Shown here: in pieces, positions 22,528-33,165 of the stretch
Layout of the letters: each line of letters opens with the position of its first letter
How positions within the stretch are numbered: the stretch's first letter is position 1
NCBI GenBank assembly: GCA_030760725.1
Contig: JASWHV010000011.1
Location: forward strand, 85,351,765 to 85,415,764
DNA from: Neostapfia colusana
Taxonomy: Eukaryota; Streptophyta; Magnoliopsida; Poales; Poaceae
Direction of reading: 5' to 3'
Length of the DNA: 64,000 nt
The notes under the pieces: generated by a model
Seen by the model: the letters and a program-made list of their open reading frames with translations, nothing else
Told to the model about the DNA's origin: nothing
Databases searched by the model: none
Program-made: the position numbers and the translations under genes

Positions 22528-23230
22528 ATCTTGAGCGCTGGGTTGCACGGAGTCCCCAGTGACTCTTACGATCCTTTGGCGGCATCCAGGACCGCCGGGA
22601 CTGCCTAGCTTCGAGGCACTGGTTCAGCCCCCTTCGCCCGGCTCGGCGGGCCGGGCTGTGGACCGCAGCAACGTCCTCTCGAAGACTCCTTCGTGCGCAG
22701 GGGCTCCGATGGAGGCTTTCGTTGAGAGGTCGTCAGCTGCGGCCGTGCAAGCGCGCGGTACATGACGCAGGTCCAAGGCGAGGAATTCTTTCTCCAACAT
22801 CCGCACGTGAAGCAGATAAGCAGCTAGCTGTGGGTCATTGCAGGGGCATTCACCCTTAACTTGCTTGATAACTAGCTGGGAGTCGCCCTGCGCCAACAAC
22901 TGGCGAGCGCCCAGAGACATGACTGTCTTTTAGGCCAAAGATGAGTGCTTCATACTCTGCCAAGTTGTTGGTTGCCTTGGAATTGAGACGCACCATGTAA
23001 CCAGACTGCTCCCCCGATGGCATGAGAAGCAGTACGCCGGCACCGGCCCCCTGCTTTCGCGAGGAGCCATCGAAGAAGAGCGTACAGTGAGGCCCGGTGA
23101 AGACCGGAGCTTGGTACTTTTGTTCACCGTCTTCGCGGCCCCCTGGGTCAGCCTTCGTTGGCGTCCACTCAGCCACGAAGTCAGCCAGTGCTTGGCTCTT
23201 GGCTGTCTGACGTGGTCGGGAGCTCAGCTT
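22528..23230 (-). pseudogene. Second (archaeal-type) RNase H remnant of N1
   Basis: Minus-strand frames show the extra RNase H of Tat elements: TLFFDGSSRKQGAGAG, MAEYEAL-like LAEYEALIFGL, then LLAQGDSQLVIKQVKGE and the end VPRACTAAADDLSTKAS. One extra base near 22927-22932 (an AAAA run where A1 and A2 have AAA) shifts the frame in the middle. The same extra base is in N2 and N3. Upstream it is joined directly to gag sequence; protease, RT and the first RNase H are missing. Confidence 0.88.
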
Positions 23231-25178
23231 GAACTCCGCCGTCTTCGGGCTGTCTTCGGGCTTCAGAAGCTGGCAGTGAGTGCCAGCTCCGCTCTCTGGC
23301 TGCTCTGGTGCACTTGTCCGCCAGGCTGAAGGGCTCGGAGGCATCGCAGACCTCTCTGGTTGCAAGCCTCTCAAGCATCTTCTTGTCCTGGACACTGTCG
23401 AAGTGCCGCCACCACAGAAGCACTTTGAATATGCGGAATGGTGTTGCGTACCTGGGAGAACCGCTGGATGAAGGAGCGCAGCGACTCCCCAGGTTGTTGC
23501 TCGATGGCTTGGAGGTCAAGCTCCGTGCCGGGACGGGTGTAGGAGCTGCCGAAGCTGGCGATGAACTGCTGGCAGAGCTCTCCCCAGGAAGTTATGGAAC
23601 CCTGAGGGAGGTTCATTAGCCAAGACCGGGCAGGGCCAGACAAGGCGACAGGGAAGTAGTTTGGCCTTGACGGCCTCATCCCCTCCTGCGGCAAGTACGG
23701 CGGTGGAGTAGATCTGGAGGAACCCCGCCGGGTTGACGCTGTCGTCATACTTCTCGGGCAGGTGTGGCCGAAACTTGCGCAGCCACCTCGTGAAGCGGAG
23801 GTGGGGCTCCAGGGCCGTACATCCTGCCCCTGTTGCTGCAGATGTTGGTGCCGCGAACGCTTGGTTCGCCGCTGGCACAGTGTACCCCGGTATGGGCAAG
23901 GTTGTGCCATAGACCGGGGGCGCCGTTTGCAGGACATATGGCTGTGGCATATGCTGCGTGGCGTATGTCTGGGGCAGAGTTCGCGTGGCGAAAGTCTGCG
24001 CCTCAGGCAGGGTTGAGGCAGTCGTCATGCTGACATCGGCCTCTTGGCTGCGACGCCTTTCTCGTCGCCGCTCGAGGAACATTCGGGCGTCTTGGCCCAG
24101 GTGGCATCGTTCCAGCTCAGTCCTCAGGTCCGTTGACGGAAGCCTGGTGGAGCTGGAATCCGCCGTCTGTCCGTCAACCGTTGGCGTGCGCGTCAGCGAC
24201 ACAGCCGGTTGGCCGGAGCGTCGTCCCCGCTGAAGTTAAGGGTTTGCGGCGGCGACGACAAGACGGTCTACCTCGCGAATCCACTGCTGGGTCGCTGCCT
24301 GAGGCGTGTCCCCAGCAGGCGGATTGTGCAGTAGCGCTCTTGTTGCGGCTAGCGCACCCGCGCCGGGTACGCCCAGCGCTACTGAAGACCTGACGCTGGT
24401 TGGAGCCTGCATTGCCGGGGTCGGCGCTGCCAGAGGCGGTTGCTGGCTCCCAGTGCAGGTACTGGTGCCGCGAATGCTTGGTTGCGCTTGGCACAGTGTA
24501 CCCCGGTATGGGCAAGGTTGCGCCATAGGCCGGGGACGCCGCTTGCAGAGCACATGGTTGTGGCTTATGCTGTGCGGCGTACGCTTAGGGCAGAGCTCGC
24601 GTAGCGAAGGTCTGCCCTCCAGGCTGTGTCGAGGCCGACGCCATGCTGTCGCCAGCCTCTTGGTTGCGACGCCTTTCTCGACGTCGCTCGAGGTACACCC
24701 GGGCATCCTGGCCCAAGTGGCACCATTCCAGCTCCCTTCTCAGGTCCGTCGATGGGAGCCTGGAGGAGCTGGAATCCGCCGTTTGCCCGTCAACCATGGG
24801 CGTGCGCATCAGCGACACAGCTGGTTGACCGGGGCGTCGCCCTCGCCGAAACCGAGGGTTCGCGGTGGCTACGACGAGGCGGTCCACCTCGCGAACCCAC
24901 TGCTGGGTCGCAGAATGGGGCGCATCCCAAGCAGGTGGGTTTCGCGGCAGTGCTCTTGCTGCAGCTAGCGCACCTCCATGGTGTACGCTCAGCGCCGCAG
25001 AAGATCTTACACTAGTCGGGGCCTGCATAGCCGGAGCCGGCGTTGCCGGAGTCAGCTGCTGGCTACCAGCTTGTGCCGACACACTCCGTCCTGAGTGTGT
25101 CGACATGTACTCCCCAGTGGTCACGGTTCGCCGTGAACGCGGAGGGGGAGAGTTTGCCGCTGAAGGAAGCTTGGTCAT
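23231..25178 (-). pseudogene. gag: Gag remnant of N1 with internal duplication
   Basis: Starts at 25178 (MTKLPSAANSPPPRSRR). It stops in the first frame at 24585, then repeats its own N-terminal half out of frame (duplicated unit about 616 bp), then shows the Gag core in shifted frames (KFRPHLPEKYDDSVNPAGF; SWLMNLPQGSITSW). A one-base insertion near 23660, in the AAATTACTTCC-type stretch, is shared with N2 and N3. The zinc motif is lost in the gag/RNase H fusion. It cannot make a full Gag. Confidence 0.85.
23838..25069 (-). repeat. Two copies of a 616-bp gag segment in N1
   Basis: The segment starting at the GSQQP codons recurs at 25069 and 24453 (minus strand), 616 bp apart. In A1, A2 and A4 it occurs once. 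N3 also has two copies and N2 three. Confidence 0.8.
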
Positions 25179-25215
25179 CTTTGTCGGCGGAAACTCGTCG
25201 CGCTAGGAGAAAAGC

Positions 25216-25233
25216 CCCCTACCTGGCGCGCCA
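25216..25233 (-). other. Primer binding site of N1
   Basis: Sense TGGCGCGCCAGGTAGGGG two bases inside the 5' LTR, identical to A1, A2, A4 and N2. Confidence 0.7.
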
Positions 25234-25235
25234 AA

Positions 25236-26323
25236 TGTCGAAGTGTTCAGTCGACACTTCCCCCGGGCCTGCACTGGGCAGCCCGCGGAGGTTCTTTTTT
25301 CGGTGGGGCTAGTCTCTAGCGGAGAGCTTGCGCAGATGGACGAGTTAGTAAGAGCTTGACACGGCGAGTTTTATGTGGTTCAGGCCGCCGGAGCGTAAAA
25401 CCGTACGTCCACGGCGAGCTATGGAGCGTGCTGTATTGCTTGCTGCTCAGGACCGGAGGCCTGAGCTCGGGGGTGAGTTACAGCTTGAGAGTGTATGGCT
25501 AGCGTATGAGTTGCAAAGTGCGAACCCTTGCTATCGACGCCTACCCGAGCCTTTTATAGTCCAATTCTCGGGCAGCTTACAAGGGGGGCCGGGACCCGAC
25601 AGGTGGTCCCGGGAAGATTGTCTATCATCTACCGTATCTGCAGTTATGCCGGTAGTTGCCTCTGGTCGAAGGCTTCTGAGTCTTCATCTTGCCGCCCTGC
25701 CCATGCCGCATGCTAGTCGTAGTGGTTGATGACGGTGCAGACGGCATGGGATGTCTTGTCGCGGTGTTTATTGGCTTGCAGGTTCTGACACCGCGCGCCA
25801 GTCTGTGATGCGACTGGGCGCAACGGCACCTGACAGAAGCGTGCTCCGCGTCTTAGGAAGACGCGGGCCTTGAATACCTTGTACGGGCAAGGTATGGGGC
25901 GTCTTTACGCCCGCTGCCTATCACTCGGGGGCAGGCAGCGCCGTTCTGCTGCCACGTGGCGGGCCCGGAGCCCTTCTCAAAGGAGAGGAGGGCCCGTTCC
26001 GCGGGGCAAGTGGAGCCTCTGGACCTCTCCCCGTGGAGGGGGAGGCTCGGCTCCTGTTGGCCACGTGGCGGGCCCGGAGCTCTCCTCTGAGGAGAGGGGG
26101 GCCCGGTCCCGCTGGACGCGTGGCGCCTTCGGACCTCTCTCCCGCGGAGGGGGAGGTCCGGCTTCTGTATGCCACGTGGCGGGCCCGGAGCTCTCCTCTG
26201 AGGAGAGGGAGGTCCGGCCCCGCCGGACGCGTGGCGCCTTCGGAGCTCTCCCTGCGGAGAAGGGCGAGACCCTTAGGCATTTTCCCCTGTGCGCGGGGGT
26301 CCCCATTATCGCGGGTACCGACA
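25236..26323 (-). repeat. 5' LTR of N1 (1,088 bp)
   Basis: TGTCGAAGTG to GGGTACCGACA. Differs from the 3' LTR by about 27 substitutions by eye and one deletion of several bases near 25853. CACGTG modules at 25953-26250. Followed by target duplication GGCAC. Confidence 0.92.
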
Positions 26324-28101
26324 GGCACCTTCACATCAAGGCCCTGAAGCGGCTCAGTGCCAAGGAGATGGTACGGGGCCTGCCGTGCCTTGACCATGTG
26401 GAACAGTTCTGCGATGTCTATGTAGTGACAAAGCAGAGGCGGCTCCCCTTTCCCCAGCATTCGAGCTTCCGAGCCAAGGAGCGGCTCGACCTTGTGCATG
26501 GGGACTTGTGTGGCCCGGTGACACCGGATACACCTGGAGGACGACGTTACTTCCTGCTGCTTGTCGATGACCTCTCCCATTACATGTGGGTGATGGTCCT
26601 CGGCAGCAAGGGAGAGGCTGCGAACGCCATCAGGCGCGCGCAGGCCATTGCAGAGGCGGAGTGCGGCCTCAAGATGCGCGTGCTGCGCACCGACAACAGC
26701 GGCGAATTCATGGTGGCTGAATTCGCGTCGTACTGCACGGATGAGGGTGTTCAGAGCCACTACTCCGTGCCGTACAGCCCGCAGCAGAACGGCGTCATCG
26801 AGCGACGCAACCAGACGGTTGTGGGGATGGCTCGGGCCCTCCTCAAGCAGAGGGGAATGCCGGCTATCTTCTAGGGAGAGGCGGTGGTGACGGCGGTCTA
26901 CATCCTCAACCGCTCGCCCACCAAGGCTCTCAACGGCAGGACGCCGTACGAGGCTTGACATGGGCGCAAGCCGACAGTATCTCACCTACGGGTCTTCGGC
27001 TGCCTAGCATTCGCCAAGGTGCTTGGCCACATCAGCAAGCTCGATGACAGGAGCACTTCAGGGGTGTTCATCGGCTACGCGGAGCGCTCGAAGGCCTACT
27101 GCATACTCGACCCAGGAACACAGCGCGTGCGCACGACACGTGATGTAGTGTTCAATGAAGGGCGAGGACAGGCATGGGACAACACGGTAGACGACGGCTT
27201 GACTCCGACATACGACAACTTCATCGTCGAGTACGTCCACTTCAAGGGAACTGGGGGAGTCGGCAGCTCTTCTCCACCAACTTCAGCGCCACGCTCCCCA
27301 GTCACAACCTCGGCTGCGACGACCTCTCCACCACCACAGCCAGCGACCCCATGCACTCCAGCACTGAATGCCATCCCTCCGGGTACGTCCACTCCGACAC
27401 CAGCTTGTGTCGAGCACAAACCGGTGGAGTTCGTTACTCCGCTCTCCCATGACGAGGAGCGCATCGAAGCGTACCACGATGGAGAGCCGTTGCGGTATCG
27501 TACGATGGAGGATCTTCTCGATGACCAGTCGGTGTCTGTACTGGTCCCTCGCGATCTGGAGGCGCAGTTGCATCTTGCTTGCGATGACGGCGAGCCTCGG
27601 TCTTTCGCGGAGGCTGAGAGACACGCGGTATGGCGTGCCGTGATGCAGTCGGAGATGGATGCGGTTGAGAACAACCACTCCTAGGAGCTTACTGACCTCC
27701 CTCATGGTCACCGCGCAATCACCCTTAAGTGGGTGTTTAAGCTGAAGAGGGATGAAGCTGGCGCCATCGTCAAGCACAAGGCTCGCTTGGTGGCACGCGG
27801 TTTCGTGCAACAGGAGGGGATCGACTTCGACGATGCCTTCGCGCCCGTGGCGCGGATGAAATCTGTGCGACTCCTCCTTGCGCTGGCTGCTCAGGTAGGC
27901 TGGCGGGTTCATCACATGGATGTCAAGTCGGCGTTTCTTAAAGGCGATTTAAAGGAAGAGGTCTATGTGCACCAGCCCGCCAGGATTTACGATTCCTGGC
28001 AAGGAGGGCAAGGTGTTGCGTCTGCGCAAGGCCCTCTATGGCCTGTGGCAGACACCAAGGGCATGGAATGCCAAGTTGGACTCCACGCTCAAGGGGATGG
28101 C
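26324..28101 (+). pseudogene. pol: Ty1/copia integrase and reverse transcriptase N-terminus (C1)
   Basis: Continues the GAG-pre-integrase domain (LHIKALKRLSAKEMVRGLP) into the integrase core: Asp in LVHGDLCGP, Asp in LRTDNSGEF, Glu in QQNGVIERRNQ. The tail LRVFGCLAFAK, then GVFIGYAERSKAY, is typical of copia integrase. The RT starts with ITLKWVFKLKRDEAG and KARLVARGF, then DVKSAFLKGDLKEEVY. Stops: TAG 26872-26874, TGA 26956-26958, TAG 27682-27684, each where Trp is expected. A one-base frameshift lies near 27977. A1 cuts it at 28101, before the RT active site. Confidence 0.93.
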
Positions 28102-29187
28102 TGTCGAAGTGTGTGGTCGACACTTCCCCCGGACCTGCTCTGGGCAGCCCGCAGAGGTTCTTTTTCGGAGGGGCTAGACGCTTGTGGAGAGCTTTAGCGT
28201 TAGGGACGAGTGAGGGAGAAGCTTGACACGGCGAGTTTTACGTGGTTCAGGCCGCCGGAGCGTAAAACCCTACGTCCACAGTGAGCAGAGGTGCTCGCTG
28301 TATTGCTTGCTGCTCAGAACCGGAGTCCTGAGCTTGAGGGTGAGTGATGTCTAGAGTGAGAGTTCACAGAGTTCGAACCCTTGCTAACATTGCCTACCCG
28401 AGCCTTTTATAGTCCAAGGCTCGAGTGGCTTACAAGGGGGGCCCAGGACCCGACAGGTGGTCCCGGGGAGATTGCCTACCGACTACCGTACCTGCAGTTA
28501 TGCCGGTTGTTGTCTGGTGAAGGCTTCCGAGTCTTCGTTCTGCCGCCCTTCCCATGCCGCAAGCTCGTTGTAGTGGTTGATGATGGCAGGGGCAGCAGGG
28601 GATGTCTTGTTGCTGTGTTTATTGGCGGGCAGGCTCTGACACGGCGCGCCAGTCTGTGATGCGACTGGGCACAACGGCACCTGACAGAGGTGTGCTCCGC
28701 GTCTCCGCATCTTGGGAAGGCGTGGGCCTTGAATACCTCGTACGGGCAAGGTATGGTGCTTCTTTACGCCCGCTTCCTACCGCGCGGGGGTAGGCAGCGT
28801 TGTCCTGCTGGCCATGTGGCGGGCCCGGAGCTCTCCTCTTAGGAGAGGAAGGTCCGGCCCCGCACGGGACACGTGGAGCCTTCAGAGCTCCCCCCACGGA
28901 GGGGGGAGGTCCGGCTTCTGCTGGCTACGTGGCGGGCCCGGAGGTCTCCTCTGAGAAGAGGGAGGTCCGGCCCCGTGGGACACGTGGAGCCTTCGGAGCT
29001 CTCCCCACGGAGGGGGGAGGTCCAGCTTCTGCCGGCCACGTGGCAAGTCTGGAGCTCTCCTCTCAGGAGAGGGAGGTCCGGCCCCGCTGGTCACGTGGCG
29101 CCTTCGGAGCTCTCCCTGCAGAGAAGGGCGAGGTCCTTAGGCATTTCCCCCTGTGCGCGAGGGTACCCCGTATCGAGGGTACCGACA
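28102..29187 (-). repeat. 3' LTR of A1 (1,086 bp)
   Basis: TGTCGAAGTG to GGTACCGACA. TATA box CTATAAAAGG on the minus strand at about 28405-28413. CACGTG modules from 28811 to 29098. It belongs with the A3 LTR rather than the N/A2 type. Confidence 0.92.
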
Positions 29188-29683
29188 GTGGCCCCCGGGC
29201 CCATCTCGGGGGAGATAGCAAGCCCGACGTGCGGCCTCCATCTCTTCTGTTCCGCGCACTTTCTCTAAGTCCCGCATTGACCGCTGCCGGAGCACGAACA
29301 GTCGCGGGATCGTGGGAGCGTGCGCCCACTTGATGGTTGCTTTTACTGTGGCGGTTCCCAAGGCTGCCACTTCTGCATGTCGTGGCGCTCTTTTCGGGAA
29401 CCGCCGAAGCGCCTTGCCGTCTCGTCTCCTTGGGAGACTGACTTCTTGGCCCACCATCTTCAGCTGGACGACTTGGGTCCACTTGTCATCGGCGCTTGGT
29501 CTTGGAGCCGAAGTGGTTGCCCATGCGGCGTATTCAAAGAGTTTCGAATCGCTTTGAATCGCACCTGGAAAGTTTTAAAAGGGGATCTTACCCGCATCGC
29601 GGCTTCCCTTCGCACTTCCCAGCGCTTGCACCTTCCTTGAACTCTTGCGCTTTTGTCTTCCTGTCCTTGAGCTCTCCCCCACC
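29188..29683 (+). promoter_or_regulatory. A1 polypurine tract (minus) and antisense-gene promoter (plus)
   Basis: On the minus strand GGGCCCGGGGGCCAC abuts the 3' LTR as polypurine tract. On the plus strand TTTTAAAAGG at 29573-29582 is a TATA-like box about 105 bp before the ATG at 29684; the leader between is pyrimidine-rich. A3 has TATAAAAGG at the same distance from its antisense ATG. No coding region in between. Confidence 0.55.
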
Positions 29684-32512
29684 ATGGCTTCCAACCTGCT
29701 CCCGTTGCGTCTCGTTCGTTCCGCCGATCTTGGGCCAGTTCGCAGGCTGCTGGGCTGGCACACGGAGGAGCAGAAACGCCAGCTCCACCGGGGATCTCTC
29801 CCCCTGCTCCTGGAAAAGGGGGAGATGGTTTTCGTTACTGGCTACGCCATGGCGGGGTTCATCCCGCCAATTTCTTCCTTCTTCGTCACATTGCTGGAGA
29901 CGTATGGTCTCCAGCTCCACCACCTTTCCCCCAACTCCTCCGCGATGGCCGCTGCCGCTGTCTTCGTCCATTTCTGCGAGATGTTTGTGGGGGTGCACGC
30001 TTCAGTGACGCTCTTCCGCTACTTCTTCGTGTTGCGGACGACCAGGCGCGGCTCGAAGACCCAGATGGGAGCGTACTATTTCCAGCATCGCTGCAAGGAC
30101 CCAAAGGTCTCTGGTTACCTTCTACCTTTCAGTGCGTCGAGGTGGGAAAACTGGAGGGAGAGCTGGGTGATCGTGCAGACCGTCAAGCACGATCGCCTGC
30201 AGCTCCCAACCGCCGGCCCAACCACTAAGCGTCGCTTCTAGGAGGAGATCCCAGAGCTTGAGCAGGAGTATGCACTGGTCTTGGAGCGGATCCGGTTCTC
30301 GGCCAATGAGGGGCTAACGTCCCTGATGGTGCTAATGGATTTCTTGTCGCGCCGTATTGCGCCCTTGCAGCAGCGCAACCGCCCGGCATGGTACTACACT
30401 GGTGAGCAGGACTGCACCAGGTTGGAGAGGGGTCTTGGCTCTGATCCTTCCGATGAGGAGCTGTACGAGATGGTGGGCAAGGTGAGTGGCGACTTCATCC
30501 CCAGTGGCGATCCCGCCTTCCCGTCCTCTGCCACTCCCCTCTTCTTAGAGCCGCAGAGGAGGTCAGAGCCACTGCGGAAGATGCCAAACCTCGACGACAT
30601 CGGGATCACCATCCGTCAGGTTGGGGATACCCTCCGGGGCATCTCGATCCCGGGGACCGAGCGCTCCGGATCGGAGCGCGAGGCGTCTCTCGCTGCCCAA
30701 CCCGCCCCGAGGGCTGGTGGAACTCAAGCCGCTGACAAGGGGAAGGGGAAGGAGCCGGCCCCCGGGCAGTCGGAGAAGAAACGTGCCCGGTCTCCTCCGA
30801 GGGCGTTGCCTGCGCCGAGTCAGGGGGCCGGTGCACCCTTGCACCCATCTCCCGGAGGCATTGGTCCATCGAGTGGTGACCCAAAGAGACCCCGGGTGTC
30901 CCACTTCAGCGAGTCTCTTCCCGGACAGCGGCAGTCCGAAGAACCCCAAGCGTCCCGCCACCCTTCCTCAGGCGGAGGGGCTTCTAGGATGGACGCCGGT
31001 GGGGCGACGCCGGGGAGTGTGCCGGGGGTCCAGACGCCACAGCCCGCGAACGTCCCGGCCGCAGGTCCTGGCGGTTCAACTGCGGCCAAGAGGCCGAGGC
31101 TACAAGCCCGTTGGAGCGCTCACGTCGCCCAGTAAGTGTTGCTCTTTCTGGCTTGTAGGAGTAGCGTTCTCATCTCCTCTCTTAGCCTGAGAGCTTTCTT
31201 TTCCTGCAGGGACCGACCGGCTGCCGAGGGCGGGCCCATTACTCGGCCATCTCCAGTTGGCGGAGGCTCCGCGCCACAGCATCTGGGAACTGAGGTGGTT
31301 CCAACGGCCCCCAAGTCGGCGGGGGCTTCTTCTGTGCCAGCGGGTTCGCCCTCTGCGGTGGCTGCGGCAGCTCCTGTTCGTCCTCCTTCACCAGCCCGGA
31401 AGTCCGGTGCTGAGGCTGGAAGGGCCGTTGTAGGTGCAGTTGCTGGCTCCCTGGCTCCCCCGGGTCAGCGTCTTGCTTTAGTTGCTGAGGCACCAGCACC
31501 TTCACCGGTTGTAGACGCAACAGGGGAGGTCAGGGGCACGACTCCTGCCCCCGCCGTCCCGGTGCCCATGTGGGATGCCTTGGGGCGTGTTCAGACTGGC
31601 GCCCGACAGTTCCAGGCCGCCTTTGAGCGGGAGCGGGGGGCGCTGGCTGGAGAGAGGGAGCACCTTCTTAGTTGGGAGCACCTCCTGCTGCAGAGCACCC
31701 AGGAGGCTAAGGCAGAGCTCCACTCGAGGCAGTCAAGGCTTGAGACCATGGGTGCTCTGCTCGATGCTCAGAAGAAAGCCGTCGGCCGCCTGGACTCAGA
31801 GACCCGGCGGCTCCGCGCTTCCTTCTGCGAAGCTCTGGCCCAGGCCGAAGCCAAGGCCGAGGCGCGCTCTGCTGCCACGGAGGAGTTGCGGCTGCAGGTA
31901 GCTCGTCGAGAGTGCGCCGTCGCCGACCAGGAACGTGCCGTGGCGTCTGAGGAGGAGAAGCTTGCCGCACGGCTGAAGGCCAGAGAGGGCGAGCTGAGGG
32001 CCCGGGCCGAGGAGCTGGAGCTCCGCGAGTCGGCTGCTGCTGCGAGGGAGGAGCAATCCTCCCGGGAGCGCCAGGTGGCGCTGGATCGCGAGCTGACGGC
32101 TCGTGAGGAGGTAGAGAAGCTCCAGGATTCGCGTTCTGTCGAGGCCCAGGCGGTCTGGAGCTTTGTTACCAAGGCAGGGTCCGCCTTGATTCCTCTTGGT
32201 TTCAGCCCGGTGCGGACAGGGGCTCCAGCGCAGGAGGTGTCTGAGGCAATCCCGGTGCTTGAGTCCATCAGCGGCAAGCTGGGCCGGCTAGAAGCGGTGA
32301 TCGCCAACGAGCTTGAGGTGGAGGGCCGAGGCCTGGTGAAGGAGGTCGCTACGCATGTGTTGGCGTTCTTCCGGAGCCAAGACCCTTCCTTCTCTCTGGA
32401 GCCAGTCCATCTAGGGCCCGCCGCCGAGCGGGAGGAAGCTGCCAGGGACGAGGTCGAGTACGTGGCCGCCCTTGTGGCCTCTAGGTTCCAACGAGAGTCT
32501 GGGGACTCTTAG
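29684..32512 (+). pseudogene. Antisense gene of A1: Transposase_28-like domain plus coiled coil, two exons
   Basis: Encoded against the element sense, between integrase and the 3' LTR. Exon 1 (29684-31131) starts MASNLLPLRLVRS. A conserved N-terminal domain of about 190 residues (FVTGYAMAGFIPPISSFF, HHLSPNSSAMAAAAVFVHF, GAYYFQHR) resembles Pfam Transposase_28, 'putative gypsy type transposon'. A basic Pro/Ser-rich part follows (KGKEPAPGQSEKKRARSPPR). Exon 2 (31210-32512) gives a Pro/Ala linker, a long Ala/Glu/Arg coiled coil and a conserved end (WSFVTKAGSALIPLGFSPVRT, then EVATHVLAFFR and RFQRESGDS). Without the intron the frame spans 917 codons. One TAG at 30239-30241 breaks it; the frame is otherwise open on both sides. 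Function unknown; the domain name does not prove transposase activity. Confidence 0.8.
31132..31209 (+). other. Probable 78-bp spliceosomal intron in the A1 antisense gene
   Basis: Donor CA/GTAAGTG at 31132 and acceptor TTTTCCTGCAG/G ending at 31209, with a T-rich 3' half. It contains an in-frame TAA (31133-31135) that would end the protein. Removing it joins the two frames in phase. The A3 copy aligns without a single gap across the joint, 17 residues before and 23 after, and lacks exactly these 78 bases. This is comparative support that it is a real intron; no RNA evidence is available to me. Confidence 0.75.
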
Positions 32513-33165
32513 GCACCCGCCCCCGTGGCCAAAAGGCCCTGTACCTTCTCTTTTTTTTGTTGAGTCTGTATCCCAGCTCATGGAGCCTCGAATGAGTAGA
32601 CTCTTGTTATCTTCTGTGTCTTGTGTGCTTTAGTCTTCTTCTTGGTTTTGCCTGGCCGAGCCCTTAGCTCCGGAAGGTACACAGAGGCCTTCACCAATCT
32701 CGAAGATCTGCACAGACACCTTCCCCGGGTCCTTACTGTATTAAGGGTCCCGGAGGTCTCCGGAACTCACCCCATGAGAATGGGGAGGTCCAGATCTGCT
32801 GGCCACGTGGCGGGCCCGGAGCTCCCTTCTAAGGACAGGGAGGCCCGGCCCCGTGGGACACGTGGATGCTTCGGAGCTCTCCCCTCGGAACGGAAGGTCT
32901 GGCCTCTGCCGGCCACATGGCGGGCCTGGAGCCCCCCTGAGGGAAGGGGAGCTCCGGCCCCGCTGGACACGTGGGGCCTTCGGGGCTCGCCCCTGCGGAG
33001 GGGGCGAGGTCCGGATCCTTCGGTCTTTCCTTGGAGCTCCTGTCTTGCGCGATCCCGTAGCGGCCCCCTAGTAGGTGTGGCCCATTGGTGGGGTGCTCCT
33101 ACCATACTCCTGCGGGGAGCTAGGTCCGAGAGGTCCTGCACACAAGTAAGGGAAACGTAATTCTA
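32513..33165 (-). other. A1 spacer with four LTR-like CACGTG modules
   Basis: No coding region. After the antisense gene's stop comes a T-rich stretch, which may hold its poly(A) signal. From 32803 to 33030 four modules of about 55 bp follow (CACGTG or variant at 32803, 32857, 32912, 32967) that look like the LTR U3 modules. The end (33080-33165) matches A2 at 40730-40840, but about 0.5 kb of further spacer and the integrase C-terminus seen in A2 are deleted here. Confidence 0.7.

Larger units (their letters stand above)
8700..26323 (-). mobile_element. Non-autonomous Tat element N1 (contains K1), TSD GGCAC
   Basis: Minus-sense element with LTRs at 8700-9795 (3') and 25236-26323 (5'), flanked by GGCAC at 8695-8699 and 26324-26328. 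Without K1 it is about 6.65 kb. Sense order: 5' LTR, PBS, gag remnant with a duplicated 616-bp segment, fused second RNase H, integrase zinc-region remnant joined to the integrase end, spacer, 115-bp tandem array, PPT, 3' LTR. Protease, RT, first RNase H and the integrase core are absent. By eye its LTRs differ by about 2.5%. Confidence 0.92.
8686..28101 (+). mobile_element. Ty1/copia element C1, fragment in two pieces
   Basis: Only 8686-8699 and 26324-28101 belong to this element; the gap is N1 with its 5-bp target duplication GGCAC. The 14-bp left piece joins the right piece in frame (RFGH, then LHIKAL), which proves the split. The left end is cut by A3 and the right end by A1 inside the reverse transcriptase. 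No copia LTR is in the window. This is the oldest layer visible. Confidence 0.9.

Noticed and set aside
25870..26874. 334-codon frame that looks like a fusion of an unknown N-terminus to copia integrase
   Set aside because: The first 151 codons are LTR sequence of N1 and the copia part begins exactly after the LTR end and TSD; the fusion is accidental.
29684..30241. Transposase_28-like domain read as a DNA transposon gene
   Set aside because: It lies inside A1 between pol and the 3' LTR, with no terminal inverted repeats or TSD of its own; it is the antisense gene of the retrotransposon.
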